Source: DUPH01 sp035449085
GTDB taxonomy: Bacteria; Verrucomicrobiota; Kiritimatiellia; RFP12; UBA1067
Direction: 5' to 3'
Assembly: GCA_035449085.1 (NCBI GenBank)
Contig: DAOTKE010000001.1
Span: forward strand, 1-64,000
Length of the DNA: 64,000 nt
Below the pieces are notes generated by a model. That model saw nothing but the letters and a program-made list of their open reading frames with translations, did not search any database and was not told the origin of the DNA. Shown here piece by piece: positions 26,014 to 34,743 of this stretch. Within the stretch, counting starts at the first letter, position 1. Each line of letters begins with the position of its first letter. A program made the translations under genes and the position numbers.

Positions 26014-27516
26014 CTACCGCCTCGTTCTCACCGACGCCAGACAGAACACAAGGAAGACGCAGAACGGCACGACACCTGCGGCCCCCACCATGAAAAGAAC
26101 CCACTCGCGTCGCGTAAAGCCGGTCACCAGCGTGGCGTCGCCTCCCAGCGAGGGGGCGGATCCCATGTCGATGCCGGCCAGCCAGGCGACGGCATTCACG
26201 AAAAAGTCTCGGTTGGCGCTCGCGCGCGAGGCGAGCATGCCGTTCATGACAAAATCGGTCTCGCCGATCACACACAGGCGTGTCGGCCGGAACGCCACGT
26301 CCTTCGCGACGCTACCGCCGCGCTCGGAGACGGCCGCTACGGCCACCGGCCCCGGCAGTTCGGTCTGCGGGTCGAACTGCCGCGGAAACACGTCAGGCCG
26401 GCTTTCACCCCATCCGTCCGCATCGGTCGAAACGAGCAGAGTGACCCTGGGCTGATCCGCGCTGGCCGGTGCGGAAATCTCGCTCAACGCCTGAAGGCAA
26501 TGGGCATTGTTGAAGACCAGCGAGGCGTTCTTGAGTTCGCGCGTGATGACGTGGTCGGCAAAGCGCGACAGCACGATCTCTTGACCGGAGAGCGTCTGCG
26601 GGCCGGCGGCAAAAAAAGGCGACAGCTCGATCCCCCATTTGGCAAGCAAGCCCTCCATTCCGGTTGCGGCACGTGCGGCCGCCAGATACAGCAAGCGGCC
26701 GCCGTTTTGCAGGAAACTGTCAAGCAGCGCGATCTCCTCCGTGTTCAGTGCGTGGCGCGCGCCGGCCATGACCAGCACGTGGCAATCATCGGGAATGCGG
26801 CTCAGTCCGGGCAGCGCAAGGGACTTCAGTTCAAAACCTCCTCGCCGCAGTTCCCGGGCAATGTCCGAAAAACTGTGCAATTCATCGTAATCATCAAAAC
26901 GCACTTCGCCGTGCCCTCGCAGCCAATAGATGACCGCCCGTTCAGCAGGCAGAGTCAGACGCGCGACCGCCGCCGCGCACACGCTTTCACCCCGGAACAC
27001 ACCCAGTTCCCGGTCCCCACGCGTGTCGAGATCCTCCTGCGTACGCAACAGGGAACGCTGCGCGATCATCTCGTCGAGGGTCACAATCAGTCGGCGGCGC
27101 TGACGCTCCAGCAGCAAGGCGTTCTCCGGCACCTCCAGTGCAGCGAGTTGCCCCGCCCGTGCCAGATCCCACCGGGGATCGACATACTGGATGACGATAT
27201 CGGCGCCGGCCACACTGCGCGAGGCTTGCCGCAACCCGCGCAACAGCCGCGAGACCGGCCTGAACATTGGGTGCCGGCGATCCATAAAGCAGGTGATGCG
27301 GATTGATCCTTGTGTGTCGGCCAAAATGTTCCGCGTGCGTTCTGAGACCCGCGTAACCTTGTCGACGTTGACCTCCCACGTCAACGCCGTGCGATAGGCC
27401 AGCGCCACAATCAGGAGACAGAGCACACCGCCCAGCGCAATGGCCATCAGCGTGGTACTCTGCAGGGCAAGGCGTCCCGATTTTGGTGTTTTGACTGGGG
27501 CAGGTTGTTTTCTCAC
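26014..27516 (-). CDS. GldG-like ABC exporter subunit (DUF4350/ABC_transp_aux family)
   Basis: A 500-residue protein. A GTG at 27516, five bases after the permease stop, is taken as start because upstream sequence in this frame is Cys/Arg/Ser-rich and reads as shadow of the permease gene. There is an N-terminal membrane helix near 18-40 (TTLMAIALGGVLCLLIVALAY), a large extracytoplasmic domain with RTRNILADTQGSIRITCFMD, VIYWLRGHGEVRFDDYDEL and GRLLYLAAARAATGMEGLLAKWGIEL-like stretches, and a C-terminal helix (WVLFMVGAAGVVPFCVFLVFC). This is the layout of GldG, an auxiliary subunit first described in gliding motility. No other gliding genes are here, so a general export role is more likely. Confidence 0.85.
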   Translation of the reverse strand: MRKQPAPVKTPKSGRLALQSTTLMAIALGGVLCLLIVALAYRTALTWEVNVDKVTRVSERTRNILADTQGSIRITCFMDRRHPMFRPVSRLLRGLRQASRSVAGADIVIQYVDPRWDLARAGQLAALEVPENALLLERQRRRLIVTLDEMIAQRSLLRTQEDLDTRGDRELGVFRGESVCAAAVARLTLPAERAVIYWLRGHGEVRFDDYDELHSFSDIARELRRGGFELKSLALPGLSRIPDDCHVLVMAGARHALNTEEIALLDSFLQNGGRLLYLAAARAATGMEGLLAKWGIELSPFFAAGPQTLSGQEIVLSRFADHVITRELKNASLVFNNAHCLQALSEISAPASADQPRVTLLVSTDADGWGESRPDVFPRQFDPQTELPGPVAVAAVSERGGSVAKDVAFRPTRLCVIGETDFVMNGMLASRASANRDFFVNAVAWLAGIDMGSAPSLGGDATLVTGFTRREWVLFMVGAAGVVPFCVFLVFCLASVRTRR

Positions 27517-27520
27517 GGCA

Positions 27521-28264
27521 TCATCCCCGCAGACGCAGCAGCGCCAGCAGTTTGGAACAGGCGAACAGGAAGAAAAGGGTCGTTGCGACGTAAAGTGTGA
27601 TGACGGAGGTCGAGAAAAGCCCGGTCGAGAAGTCATAAACGTGTACCAGCAACGGCATCCACGCCACCGACGCGCGCACGTCAGGCATCCAGGCCAGGAT
27701 CGCCGCATAAACGGCGATCGGCAAGGCACTGCACACGATCAGCGAGCTGACGGCGGCGGCGGCCTGGTTGCGGAAAAGCACCGAAATCATCGTGCCCGCT
27801 GCACACCAGGTCGAGGCCTGCAACAACAGGATCAGGGCAGTCGCGGTGATCGCGGCAACACCGGGCGGCACAAGCGAAGGCGCGGATAACGCAGGCAAAA
27901 ACAGCACGGGAACCACCAACGATACCCCCAGTGTTCCGGCAATGACCGTCATGGCAGAGAGGAATTTGCCGAGAACGAGGTCACGCTCGCGGATCGGCGA
28001 GGACATCAACAGGTCGATCATGCCGGTCGCGCGCTCTTCAGCGAAAAGGCGCATGGTCAGCACGGCGCTCAGGAACGGCAGCCAAGGCGCGGCCGACAGC
28101 CCCCAGATGCTTTGGATCTGCAGCACACTCCCCTCGTTGTTGCGCAGCATCATTACGAACGTCCACCCGTAAACCGCCAGAAACGCCGCCACCGGCACAC
28201 CGCAGGAGAGGGCACCCCGGAAGGCACGGACCTCGCGCAGCCAGATGACCTGGATTGCCTTCAT
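27521..28264 (-). CDS. GldF-like ABC-2 type permease
   Basis: A 247-residue protein with six membrane helices, including AFLAVYGWTFVMMLRN, WLPFLSAVLTMRLFAEERAT, FLSAMTVIAGTLGVSLVVPV, AAITATALILLLQASTWCA and VSSLIVCSALPIAVYAAIL. The motif RLFAEERATGMIDLLMSSPI is characteristic of ABC-2 permeases, including GldF and NosY. It pairs with the ATPase encoded upstream (ATGA overlap) and the GldG-like protein downstream. The exported compound is unknown. Confidence 0.87.
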   Translation of the reverse strand: MKAIQVIWLREVRAFRGALSCGVPVAAFLAVYGWTFVMMLRNNEGSVLQIQSIWGLSAAPWLPFLSAVLTMRLFAEERATGMIDLLMSSPIRERDLVLGKFLSAMTVIAGTLGVSLVVPVLFLPALSAPSLVPPGVAAITATALILLLQASTWCAAGTMISVLFRNQAAAAVSSLIVCSALPIAVYAAILAWMPDVRASVAWMPLLVHVYDFSTGLFSTSVITLYVATTLFFLFACSKLLALLRLRG

Positions 28265-28989
28265 GCCAAGTCCTCCTGTGCATCACTTTGTCCTGCAAGC
28301 ATCCGGTCAATACGAGCCGTGAGTTCGGCGCGGTCGAAATCGCTGGTACGGAACATGGCTACGATGCGACCTCGGATCATCACCAGCACGCGCGTGCACC
28401 AGTTTAACATCTCGTCGATTTCGTGACCCGCCACAACGACAGCCGCGCGCGATGAGGCGGTCGATAACGCCGTGCCGCACGCCGTGCGTTGGGGCCGGTC
28501 CAGTCCGGCCAAGAGATCGTCCAGCAGCAGCAGCTTGGGATGCGTGCTCAAGGCGTCCGCCAGACTGACACGCTTGCGATACCCATGGGAAAGCAGGCGG
28601 ATACGCGTATTGTGCATGCCGGAAAGACCGCTCACAGCCAAGGCCTCGCTGACGCGCCGCCGCACGCGCATGGTGCGCTCGCCTTTCAAACGTACGCGGT
28701 AAGTCAGATACTCCTGCACGGTCATGTCGTTGTAAAGCGGGACGTGCTCCGAGAGGTAGCCGATACTGTGTCGGTATTTGACGGGCCGCTGCAGCGTGTC
28801 GACTCCATGCAGCCGCACGGTTCCGGCGTCCTGCATCAGCAGGCAGGCCAGGATTTTCATCAGTGTCGTCTTGCCCGCTCCGTTGGAACCGGTCACCGCG
28901 ACGATTTCGCCGGGGGCCACGTCAAACGAGATGTCCGTCAGGATCCGGCGCGCGCCGTAGGAAAAAGAGATATGGTCCACATCCAGCAT
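28261..28989 (-). CDS. GldA-like ABC transporter ATPase with altered signature and Walker B
   Basis: A 242-residue CcmA-type ATPase. Walker A is intact (GSNGAGKTTL), and IGYLSEHVPLYNDMTVQEYL is a typical following stretch. The signature reads LLSHGYRKRVSLADAL instead of LSGGQ, and Walker B reads LLLLDDLLAGLD, with Asp where the catalytic Glu is expected and no Pro after it. The switch His is kept (VVVAGHEIDE). The changes suggest slow ATP turnover or a regulatory role, although GldA-type subunits vary in this region. The stop overlaps the permease start. It starts 14 bases after the phosphohexomutase gene. Confidence 0.87.
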   Translation of the reverse strand: MLDVDHISFSYGARRILTDISFDVAPGEIVAVTGSNGAGKTTLMKILACLLMQDAGTVRLHGVDTLQRPVKYRHSIGYLSEHVPLYNDMTVQEYLTYRVRLKGERTMRVRRRVSEALAVSGLSGMHNTRIRLLSHGYRKRVSLADALSTHPKLLLLDDLLAGLDRPQRTACGTALSTASSRAAVVVAGHEIDEMLNWCTRVLVMIRGRIVAMFRTSDFDRAELTARIDRMLAGQSDAQEDLA

Positions 28990-29003
28990 CGCAGGACAGT
29001 CCT

Positions 29004-30359
29004 CTACACGCTCATGTCCACAAAGGGCGCCAAGGCCGCTTCCAGCACAGCCAGCCGCTCGCGCAACAACGCCGCGTCGCGCGTTTCAACAATCAGCCGC
29101 AGATAGGGTTCAGTGTTTGACGGACGGACGCAGAGCCAGCCGTCGGCATCGTCGAGACGCACGCCGTCGATCTCGCAGCGGGTGCCACCGGCGCTCCAGG
29201 CTTCGGCGGCCACAAGCACCGCGGTGATCGCCTGGTCTTTCGCGGCGACGCGGTAATTCAGCTCGCCGGAGTTGGCATAGCGGCAGATCGGGGCCATCAG
29301 GGCACTGAAACTCATGCCTTGGCGTTTGGCGTCGGCCAGGGCGCCCAGCACCAGCAGGGCGGCCAGTTCACCGGAATCGCAGCAGAAAAAGTCACGGAAG
29401 TAGTAGTGGCCAGCCAGCTCGCCGCCACACACCGCACCGGTCTCGCGCAGCAGCACTTTGGCGAAGGCGTGCCCGACCTTGCCGATGACGGTTCGCGCGC
29501 CGTCGGCCTGCAGCGCCTCGATCGCACCGCGCGAAGTCCGCACATCGTGGATGACGGTCGCGCCGGGTTCGTGCGCGAGAAAGGCGCGCGCGATGATTGG
29601 GATCAGGTAGTCCGGCTGCACGAAGGTACCGTTCTCATCCACGAACATCACACGGTCGGCATCGCCATCAAAGATCACGCCGGCGTCAAGCCCTTGGTCG
29701 CGCACCAGCCGGGCAAGCTGTTCACGGCTCGCCGCCTCCAGCGGATTGGGCGAGTGGTGGGGGAAAGTCCCGTCGGGCTGGTCGTTGAGATAGATCGGGG
29801 CGTCACCCAGCAGATCTCGGATGAACAGCCCCGCGACGCCGTCTGAACAGTCCACCGCATAACACAATCCGCTGAGGTCGGTGCGGAACGCGCAGAGCCA
29901 CTTGACAAAAGCGTCGCGGTAGTTGACCTCGCGCCGTGCGCCCGGTTGAGACGCGGCAGGCGGCAGAACGCCGGATGAGACGCGCGCTTCAAGCTCGGCC
30001 AGGCCGGTCGCGTAGCCCACAGGCCGGGCACCGGCGGTCGATACCTTCATGCCGTTGTGCGAGGACGGATTGTGTGAGGCCGTAATCTGTACCGAGGCGT
30101 CATAGCCTTCGCGCGCCGTGAAAAAGTAGACCATCGGGGTGGTGGCCAGACCCATGTCGTCCACCGCGCAGCCGGCCTCAGTCAGGCCCCGGCAGAGCGC
30201 ATCGCACACGGAGGGGGAGGAGAGACGCGCGTCGCGTCCGACCAGCCAGCGTTGCGCGCCCAGCACGAGCGGCAGCCAGCGCCCGATGCGGTACACGGTG
30301 TCGAGACCGAAGTCCCGGCCGAACTCGCCGCGCATGTCATAGGCTTTGAAAAAGGACAT
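29004..30359 (-). CDS. Phosphomannomutase/phosphoglucomutase
   Basis: A 451-residue alpha-D-phosphohexomutase. The phospho-serine loop is TASHNP with Ser95; the metal-binding loop is DGDADR at 231-236; the sugar-specificity loop is GELAGHYYFRDF, where the GEMSGH-type motif has Leu-Ala, and the phosphate-binding loop is RPSNTEPYLRL near 422. The start motif FKAYDMRG is typical of AlgC/ManB. It interconverts hexose-1- and hexose-6-phosphates for glycolysis and for nucleotide-sugar synthesis. It lies in a run with PPi-phosphofructokinase upstream and Gld-type export genes downstream, spaced by 14-18 bases. Confidence 0.93.
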   Translation of the reverse strand: MSFFKAYDMRGEFGRDFGLDTVYRIGRWLPLVLGAQRWLVGRDARLSSPSVCDALCRGLTEAGCAVDDMGLATTPMVYFFTAREGYDASVQITASHNPSSHNGMKVSTAGARPVGYATGLAELEARVSSGVLPPAASQPGARREVNYRDAFVKWLCAFRTDLSGLCYAVDCSDGVAGLFIRDLLGDAPIYLNDQPDGTFPHHSPNPLEAASREQLARLVRDQGLDAGVIFDGDADRVMFVDENGTFVQPDYLIPIIARAFLAHEPGATVIHDVRTSRGAIEALQADGARTVIGKVGHAFAKVLLRETGAVCGGELAGHYYFRDFFCCDSGELAALLVLGALADAKRQGMSFSALMAPICRYANSGELNYRVAAKDQAITAVLVAAEAWSAGGTRCEIDGVRLDDADGWLCVRPSNTEPYLRLIVETRDAALLRERLAVLEAALAPFVDMSV

Positions 30360-30377
30360 CGCCTCTCGCTCCGGTTT

Positions 30378-30842
30378 TCATTGGATCACGACCAGCGAAA
30401 TGCCGGCGTGTGCGCCTCTCGGTTTCATGGCTTTCAGCCAAGCCGGCATTTCCGAACCGGCGGTCTCGGTGGCATTGGTGGTGACATCGATCACGGTGGG
30501 CGAGGAGGCGGCCAGTGTCTGCATGACCTCTTGCAGGCGCGCGGTGTTACGCCGGTCCAGATGCGTCGAGGTGGAGAGCGCCCCCAGAATGCCGCCGACC
30601 AGCGTACAGATGATCGAGACCAGGATCAGCGTTGAGAGCTTCACAGCGAGCCGCCCGTTCTGATCAGTGTGCAGGCCCTCCTGCGCACGCACACGCTCGC
30701 GAACCGATTCCAGACGCTCGCGCTCCAGCAAGATACGCTCGCGCTCCAGTTTCAGCTTCTCCTGTTCAATCTGCAGCTCCGTGCGCGACAAAGCTTCATC
30801 GCCGGTCGTTGACCCGAGCTGCAAGTGATCGGTCACATCCAT
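30378..30842 (-). CDS. Hypothetical single-pass membrane protein with coiled coil
   Basis: A 154-residue protein that I do not recognise. Residues about 18-55 form a highly charged coiled coil (ELQIEQEKLKLERERILLER and on) on the cytoplasmic side; one membrane helix follows near 68-90 (LSTLILVSIICTLVGGILGAL), then a C-terminal extracytoplasmic region of about 65 residues (LQEVMQTLAASSPTVIDVTT) without motifs. It lies 18 bases from both neighbours in the operon, so it is very likely a real gene. Confidence 0.7.
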   Translation of the reverse strand: MDVTDHLQLGSTTGDEALSRTELQIEQEKLKLERERILLERERLESVRERVRAQEGLHTDQNGRLAVKLSTLILVSIICTLVGGILGALSTSTHLDRRNTARLQEVMQTLAASSPTVIDVTTNATETAGSEMPAWLKAMKPRGAHAGISLVVIQ

Positions 30843-30860
30843 GCGAAGACCTCCTCTTGG

Positions 30861-32057
30861 TTACACGCGAAGCTGCGCGAAACGCGTGCAGACAGGCAAC
30901 GGACCGACCAGCGGCCGTGCGTAGTCAACGAACGCCTGCGTGACGTCGTTGCCGTCCTTGCTGATGAATTCCGCCGGCATACTGCGTGTGTCGCGCGCCA
31001 CGTTGCGGAGCGGGACGACGGCGAACTCCACTTTATACGCCTTGGTGTTGCGGCGTTTGATGGCGATCGAACCGCTGGAGATCTCATCCTCGACCGCAGC
31101 CTTGACCGCTGCGACGCCGACCAGCCGCGCCTCCATGGCGTCCGTGGCCGACGCGATGCCGGGGAAGGAGCGCTGCAGATAGCCGAACGTGTCGGCGCGC
31201 ACCCGTTTGATCCCGGCCTTCTCTTTGAGCACCTTGGCCAGCAGGTCGCCCAGCGCACCGGTGCCGCTGAGCTGCACGTTGCCGTGCGAGTCGGTCTCCT
31301 GCGTGTAGGCCGCGAGGATCGGCGTGCCGGTCCGGTCGGTGATGCCCTCGGAAACCGCCACCACACACCGTCCGTAACGCTTCATCGCGGCTTTCACATC
31401 TTTGACGAAACGATCCATGCTGAACGCGCGTTCCGGCAGATAGATCAGGTGCGGGCCGTCATCGGCTTCCGTGCGCGCCAAGGCGGCTGCGGCCGTCAGG
31501 AATCCCGCGTTGCGGCCCATGATGACGTCGATCTTCACACCGCCCAGCGCACGGTTGTCCAGATCGTCGCCCTTTATCGCGCAGGCCACAAAGCGCGCGG
31601 CACTGCCATAGCCCGGCGTGTGGTCGTTCTCGCGCAAGTCGTTGTCGATGGTCTTGGGAATGTGGAAGCAACTGATGCCGTACTCGGCCTTCACCGCCTC
31701 TTCATTGATGATGTGTACGGTCTCGGCCGAATCGTTGCCGCCGATGTAGAAAAAGTAGCGGATCTCCAGTTTCCGCAAAACCTTGAAAATGGCCTGGCAA
31801 TCTTCCGGCGTCGGTTTGCGGCGCACCGATCCCAGTGCCGACGCGGGGGTATTGGCCACCGCCTCCAGCGTGGACCGGCTCTCTTTACGCAGGTCAATGA
31901 AACGCTCGTCGAGAATGCCCTGGATACCGTTCAGCGCCCCGAAAATCTTGCCGACGGCGCGGTTTTCCCGAGCGGCCAACACCGCACCGACCAGGCTCTG
32001 GTTGATCACCATCGAGGGACCGCCGCTCTGGGCGATCAGCATATTACCTTTTTTCAT
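30861..32057 (-). CDS. pfp: Pyrophosphate-type 6-phosphofructokinase
   Basis: A 398-residue enzyme. The open frame extends to 32654, but the ATG at 32057 follows GGAGG and starts the family N-terminus KGNMLIAQSGGPSMVINQSL. The nucleotide/pyrophosphate loop is GGNDS (106-110) and the catalytic loop is PKTIDND (134-140), both of the form seen in PPi-dependent enzymes, where ATP-enzymes have GGDGS and GTIDND. MGRNAGFLTAA and ERAFSMDRFV complete the fructose-6-phosphate site. It phosphorylates fructose-6-phosphate reversibly, saving ATP in an anaerobe. PPi use is inferred from motifs. First gene of the nine-gene run and divergent from the DciA-like gene. Confidence 0.9.
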   Translation of the reverse strand: MKKGNMLIAQSGGPSMVINQSLVGAVLAARENRAVGKIFGALNGIQGILDERFIDLRKESRSTLEAVANTPASALGSVRRKPTPEDCQAIFKVLRKLEIRYFFYIGGNDSAETVHIINEEAVKAEYGISCFHIPKTIDNDLRENDHTPGYGSAARFVACAIKGDDLDNRALGGVKIDVIMGRNAGFLTAAAALARTEADDGPHLIYLPERAFSMDRFVKDVKAAMKRYGRCVVAVSEGITDRTGTPILAAYTQETDSHGNVQLSGTGALGDLLAKVLKEKAGIKRVRADTFGYLQRSFPGIASATDAMEARLVGVAAVKAAVEDEISSGSIAIKRRNTKAYKVEFAVVPLRNVARDTRSMPAEFISKDGNDVTQAFVDYARPLVGPLPVCTRFAQLRV

Positions 32058-32099
32058 TCCGCGACCTCCTTTTTCAAAGCAGTATGATATACTTTCTGC
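32058..32099. promoter_or_regulatory. 42-base divergent promoter region with palindrome
   Basis: The space between the two divergent starts contains AGTATGATATACT (32082-32094). It offers -10-like hexamers on both strands (TATGAT and TATACT on plus). The plus-strand gene has no Shine-Dalgarno sequence and its ATG lies five bases after TATACT, so a leaderless message is possible. Confidence 0.35.
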
Positions 32100-32630
32100 A
32101 TGCGACAAGGCAAACCTCCGTTTGAAAAGCCCGGCGAATATCAGGATGTTCCCGAGCTGTTTGATTGCGCTCCCGATGAATCCGATTTTATCGTGCGGCC
32201 AAGAGGCGCACGTCGGACACTCACACCGCGCGATAAGGAACGTAACCGCCGTGTGGGCGAACTGTTCAGGCACGTGATTCCCGGATTGCCGATCGACGCT
32301 GATCCGCCCGAGACGCGAATGGAACCCGAACCGCTCGCGGCGATGATCGAGCAAACACTCAAACGGCTGAAGATCAACGAGAGCCCTTGGCTGATTGATC
32401 TGAATCGCGCGTGGCCCACGCTGGTGCCGCCCGAAGTGGCGCGCGTGGCGCGCCCCGGCAAATGGGAGGACGGCATCCTCTTCGTCTATGTGACCTCGTC
32501 GATCAAACTTTTTGAACTCCGCCGTACGCACCTGCGGCGCATCGAGGAGGCCGTGAAGGGTTTCGTCGGCGCCGGGCGCGTGCGTCAAGTGCGTCTGATG
32601 GTCAACACGGTCTCGCTCCCTTTTTCTTGA
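32100..32630 (+). CDS. DUF721 (DciA-like) protein
   Basis: A 176-residue protein. The N-terminal half is charged and probably flexible (MRQGKPPFEKPGEYQDVPEL and on); the C-terminal half, from about residue 90 (NRAWPTLVPPEVARVARPGK), has the DUF721 fold with GILFVYVTSSIKLFELRRTH and VRQVRLMVNTVSLPFS. DciA proteins load the replicative helicase DnaB in bacteria without DnaC; that this homologue does so is inferred. It is alone on its strand. About 120 bases after its stop hold no recognised gene. Confidence 0.72.
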   Translation: MRQGKPPFEKPGEYQDVPELFDCAPDESDFIVRPRGARRTLTPRDKERNRRVGELFRHVIPGLPIDADPPETRMEPEPLAAMIEQTLKRLKINESPWLIDLNRAWPTLVPPEVARVARPGKWEDGILFVYVTSSIKLFELRRTHLRRIEEAVKGFVGAGRVRQVRLMVNTVSLPFS

Positions 32631-32751
32631 GAGGTTCTGCCCCGAGTCCACCACGGCAGCTTGAGTTTCAGGTTGGACTGGATCTTGAAGGTGACGCCGG
32701 GAAAGGCGGAGGTGTCAAAAAGACGATTGCGCCGTGCAGGGTGGATGCCGC

Positions 32752-34080
32752 TCAGCTCCACTGACGGTCGTTGGCCCATTCGGCGTCCCACTGTTCGGTG
32801 GAGGCCCAGGGCTCGGGAAACTGCGGGTGGCACTTCTCTTTGATGAGATCCTCATTCAGCGTCTCGATGCCAAGGCCAGGGGCGTTGGGAACCGCGATGA
32901 AACCGTCCTTAATGAGCGGCTTGGGCAGGCCGGTCACCAGATCCTCCCACCACGGCACGTCGACGGAATGCACCTCCAGCGCGGTGAAGTTGCGGGTGGC
33001 TGCGGCCACATGCACGGCGGCCATGCAGGCGATCGGGCTTTCGGCCATATGGATGGCCATCGCAACGCCATGATCCTCGGCGAGGTCGCCGACTTTCTTC
33101 GTTTCCATGATGCCGCCTGCGGAGAGCACGTCGGGGTGGACCACCGCGATGCCGCCCGACTTGAGCAGCGGCATGAAGTTCTCTTTGAGGTAGATATCCT
33201 CGCCCGTGCCGATCGGCGTCGTGGTGGCGTTCGCGAGCCGGACATACTGGTCGGTCATCTGCCACGGCACCGGGTCTTCCATCCAGGCGAGGTTGAACTT
33301 CTCCAGGCGCCTGGCCAGCTTGATGCAGTCTTCCAGTGGGACGTGTCCGATGTGGTCGATGGCGAGCGGGATTTCATAGCCGATCTCGCTGCGCACGTCG
33401 GCCATGTACTGCTCGAGGAAATCGAGCCCCTGCTCGGTGATGTGGATGCCGGTGAAGGGGTGGGCCGTGCTGAAGAGATCGTACGCTTCGCCGCGCATGG
33501 CGCGCGGGTCGATCGAGCCGTGCGGCGTGCTGAAGACGGTTCTCTTGTAATGGCGCATGGTCTCGAGGAAGCCGCCGGGCGCGTTGAGGCAACCGGGCTT
33601 GTCCATGAGCAGCTCGATGCCGAGATCCATCTTCAGGTAGGTGAAGCCCTGCGCCATGCGTTCTTTAAGGGCCTTGCCCATGTCGCGGCCGCCGCCTTCG
33701 GAGTCGGTGTCGCAATAGATGCGCACGCTGTCGCGGAACTTGCCGCCGAGGAGCTGCCACACCGGCACGCCCCACGCCTTGCCCGCCAAGTCCCAGAGCG
33801 CCACTTCAACGCCGCAGACGCCGCCGGCCTGGCGCGAGTGCCCGCCGAACTGCTTGATGCGGCGGAATATCTTCTCCACGTTGCAGGGATTCTCGCCGAG
33901 GATGCGGCTCTTGAGCATCGCGGCATAGGTGCGGCTCGAAGCGTCGCGCACTTCGCCGTAGCCGATCAGCCCTTGGTTGGTGTAGACCTTGATGAGCGTG
34001 CAGCGTTTGGGCGCGCCGTCGATGTCGGCGAAGCGGATGTCGGTAATCTTCAGGTTGGAGGGATCGATTGTCGTGGCCAT
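32752..34080 (-). CDS. Mandelate racemase/muconate lactonizing enzyme family protein (sugar acid dehydratase-like)
   Basis: A 442-residue enolase-superfamily protein. The N-terminal capping domain has TLIKVYTNQGLIGYGEVRDA and QAGGVCGVEVALWDLAGKAWGVP. The barrel carries YLKMDLG (first catalytic Lys), the metal ligands in PLAIDHIGH, AWMEDPVPW and IGTGEDIY, and a catalytic His in AIHMAESP. The last resembles acid-sugar dehydratases such as D-galactonate or D-mannonate dehydratases. Substrate is not determinable. It removes water from an aldonate during sugar-acid use. It stands alone between spacers and fits the carbohydrate-degrading profile. Confidence 0.85.
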   Translation of the reverse strand: MATTIDPSNLKITDIRFADIDGAPKRCTLIKVYTNQGLIGYGEVRDASSRTYAAMLKSRILGENPCNVEKIFRRIKQFGGHSRQAGGVCGVEVALWDLAGKAWGVPVWQLLGGKFRDSVRIYCDTDSEGGGRDMGKALKERMAQGFTYLKMDLGIELLMDKPGCLNAPGGFLETMRHYKRTVFSTPHGSIDPRAMRGEAYDLFSTAHPFTGIHITEQGLDFLEQYMADVRSEIGYEIPLAIDHIGHVPLEDCIKLARRLEKFNLAWMEDPVPWQMTDQYVRLANATTTPIGTGEDIYLKENFMPLLKSGGIAVVHPDVLSAGGIMETKKVGDLAEDHGVAMAIHMAESPIACMAAVHVAAATRNFTALEVHSVDVPWWEDLVTGLPKPLIKDGFIAVPNAPGLGIETLNEDLIKEKCHPQFPEPWASTEQWDAEWANDRQWS

Positions 34081-34213
34081 GTTGTCTGTCCTTGGGTTAA
34101 ACGGGCCGGGGACACCGGGCCCGTCGTCAGAGTATCGTAAAGTTTTACTCCGCGCCTGACCACCGTATTTTGCGCAAAATAATTAGCGGATTTGCGCATG
34201 CTGCTGATAAGGA

Positions 34214-34256
34214 ACGCTAAACGCCGAACATCGGGCGCCGGACATTGAACGTGGCA
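34214..34256. repeat. Degenerate 7-base tandem repeat tract
   Basis: Units AACGCTA, AACGCCG, AACATCG, GGCGCCG, GACATTG and AACGTGG follow with a period of seven. They are diverged relatives of the AACGCTG/AACGTCG units in copies A and B near 19500 and 20480. Confidence 0.55.
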
Positions 34257-34724
34257 GGCATGCGAACCGGTCCTTGGTTCACTTGTCATGAGAAGTGAGA
34301 TGGCCCGGCACGCATCGGGACTTGCGTCTCTGAGCCTCGAAGACCCTGCTCTTCTTCTCGCGCAGGACGACGAAAACGCCGCGCAGCGTGAGTCCGAACA
34401 GGAAGGCCAGACCGACGCAGGCCCTGTCCGCTGCCTTCTTCCCGCTGTGACGCGTCCAGTCGATGCTGTTCGGCGTGAGCAGGGGCGTGGTCGAGCCGAT
34501 GGCGCAGATGTCGCGCTTCAGGCTGCCCGCGCGCACGGTCTGGCCGTAGAGCGGCGCCGACACGTGGCTGGCACGGGAGAACGCCCTGATGTCCGCTCCC
34601 GCCTCCCGCGCGAGCCTGTCCGGCAGTCCTTCGGGATCCACTGGGTGCTCTGCCTCAGTACGGTGCAGGCTGTCTCCGTTGGCCTCGTGGTTGCGCGTTT
34701 ACGCGCCTTTGTTTTATTTTCATG

Positions 34725-34743
34725 CGCCTGTAGACTACAGGCG
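34725..34743. promoter_or_regulatory. Perfect 9+1+9 palindrome upstream of the second passenger-repeat gene
   Basis: CGCCTGTAG-A-CTACAGGCG is fully symmetrical. A TTGACT hexamer lies downstream at 34790-34795, so the palindrome sits where an activator would bind; a short terminator hairpin is the other option, but no T-run follows. Confidence 0.35.

Noticed and set aside
30861..32654. 597-codon form of the phosphofructokinase
   Set aside because: The extra 199 codons are antisense to the DciA-like gene; GGAGG and family homology place the start at 32057.
32585..32833. 82-codon minus frame between the DciA-like gene and the dehydratase
   Set aside because: It overlaps the ends of both neighbours and shows no motif; FDTSAFPGVTFKIQSNLKLK is slightly protein-like but has no start context.
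34279..34641. 120-codon minus frame in the spacer
   Set aside because: Composition is mildly protein-like, but there is no start context and no recognised motif, and it overlaps a similar-quality frame on the plus strand. Left as a possible remnant only.
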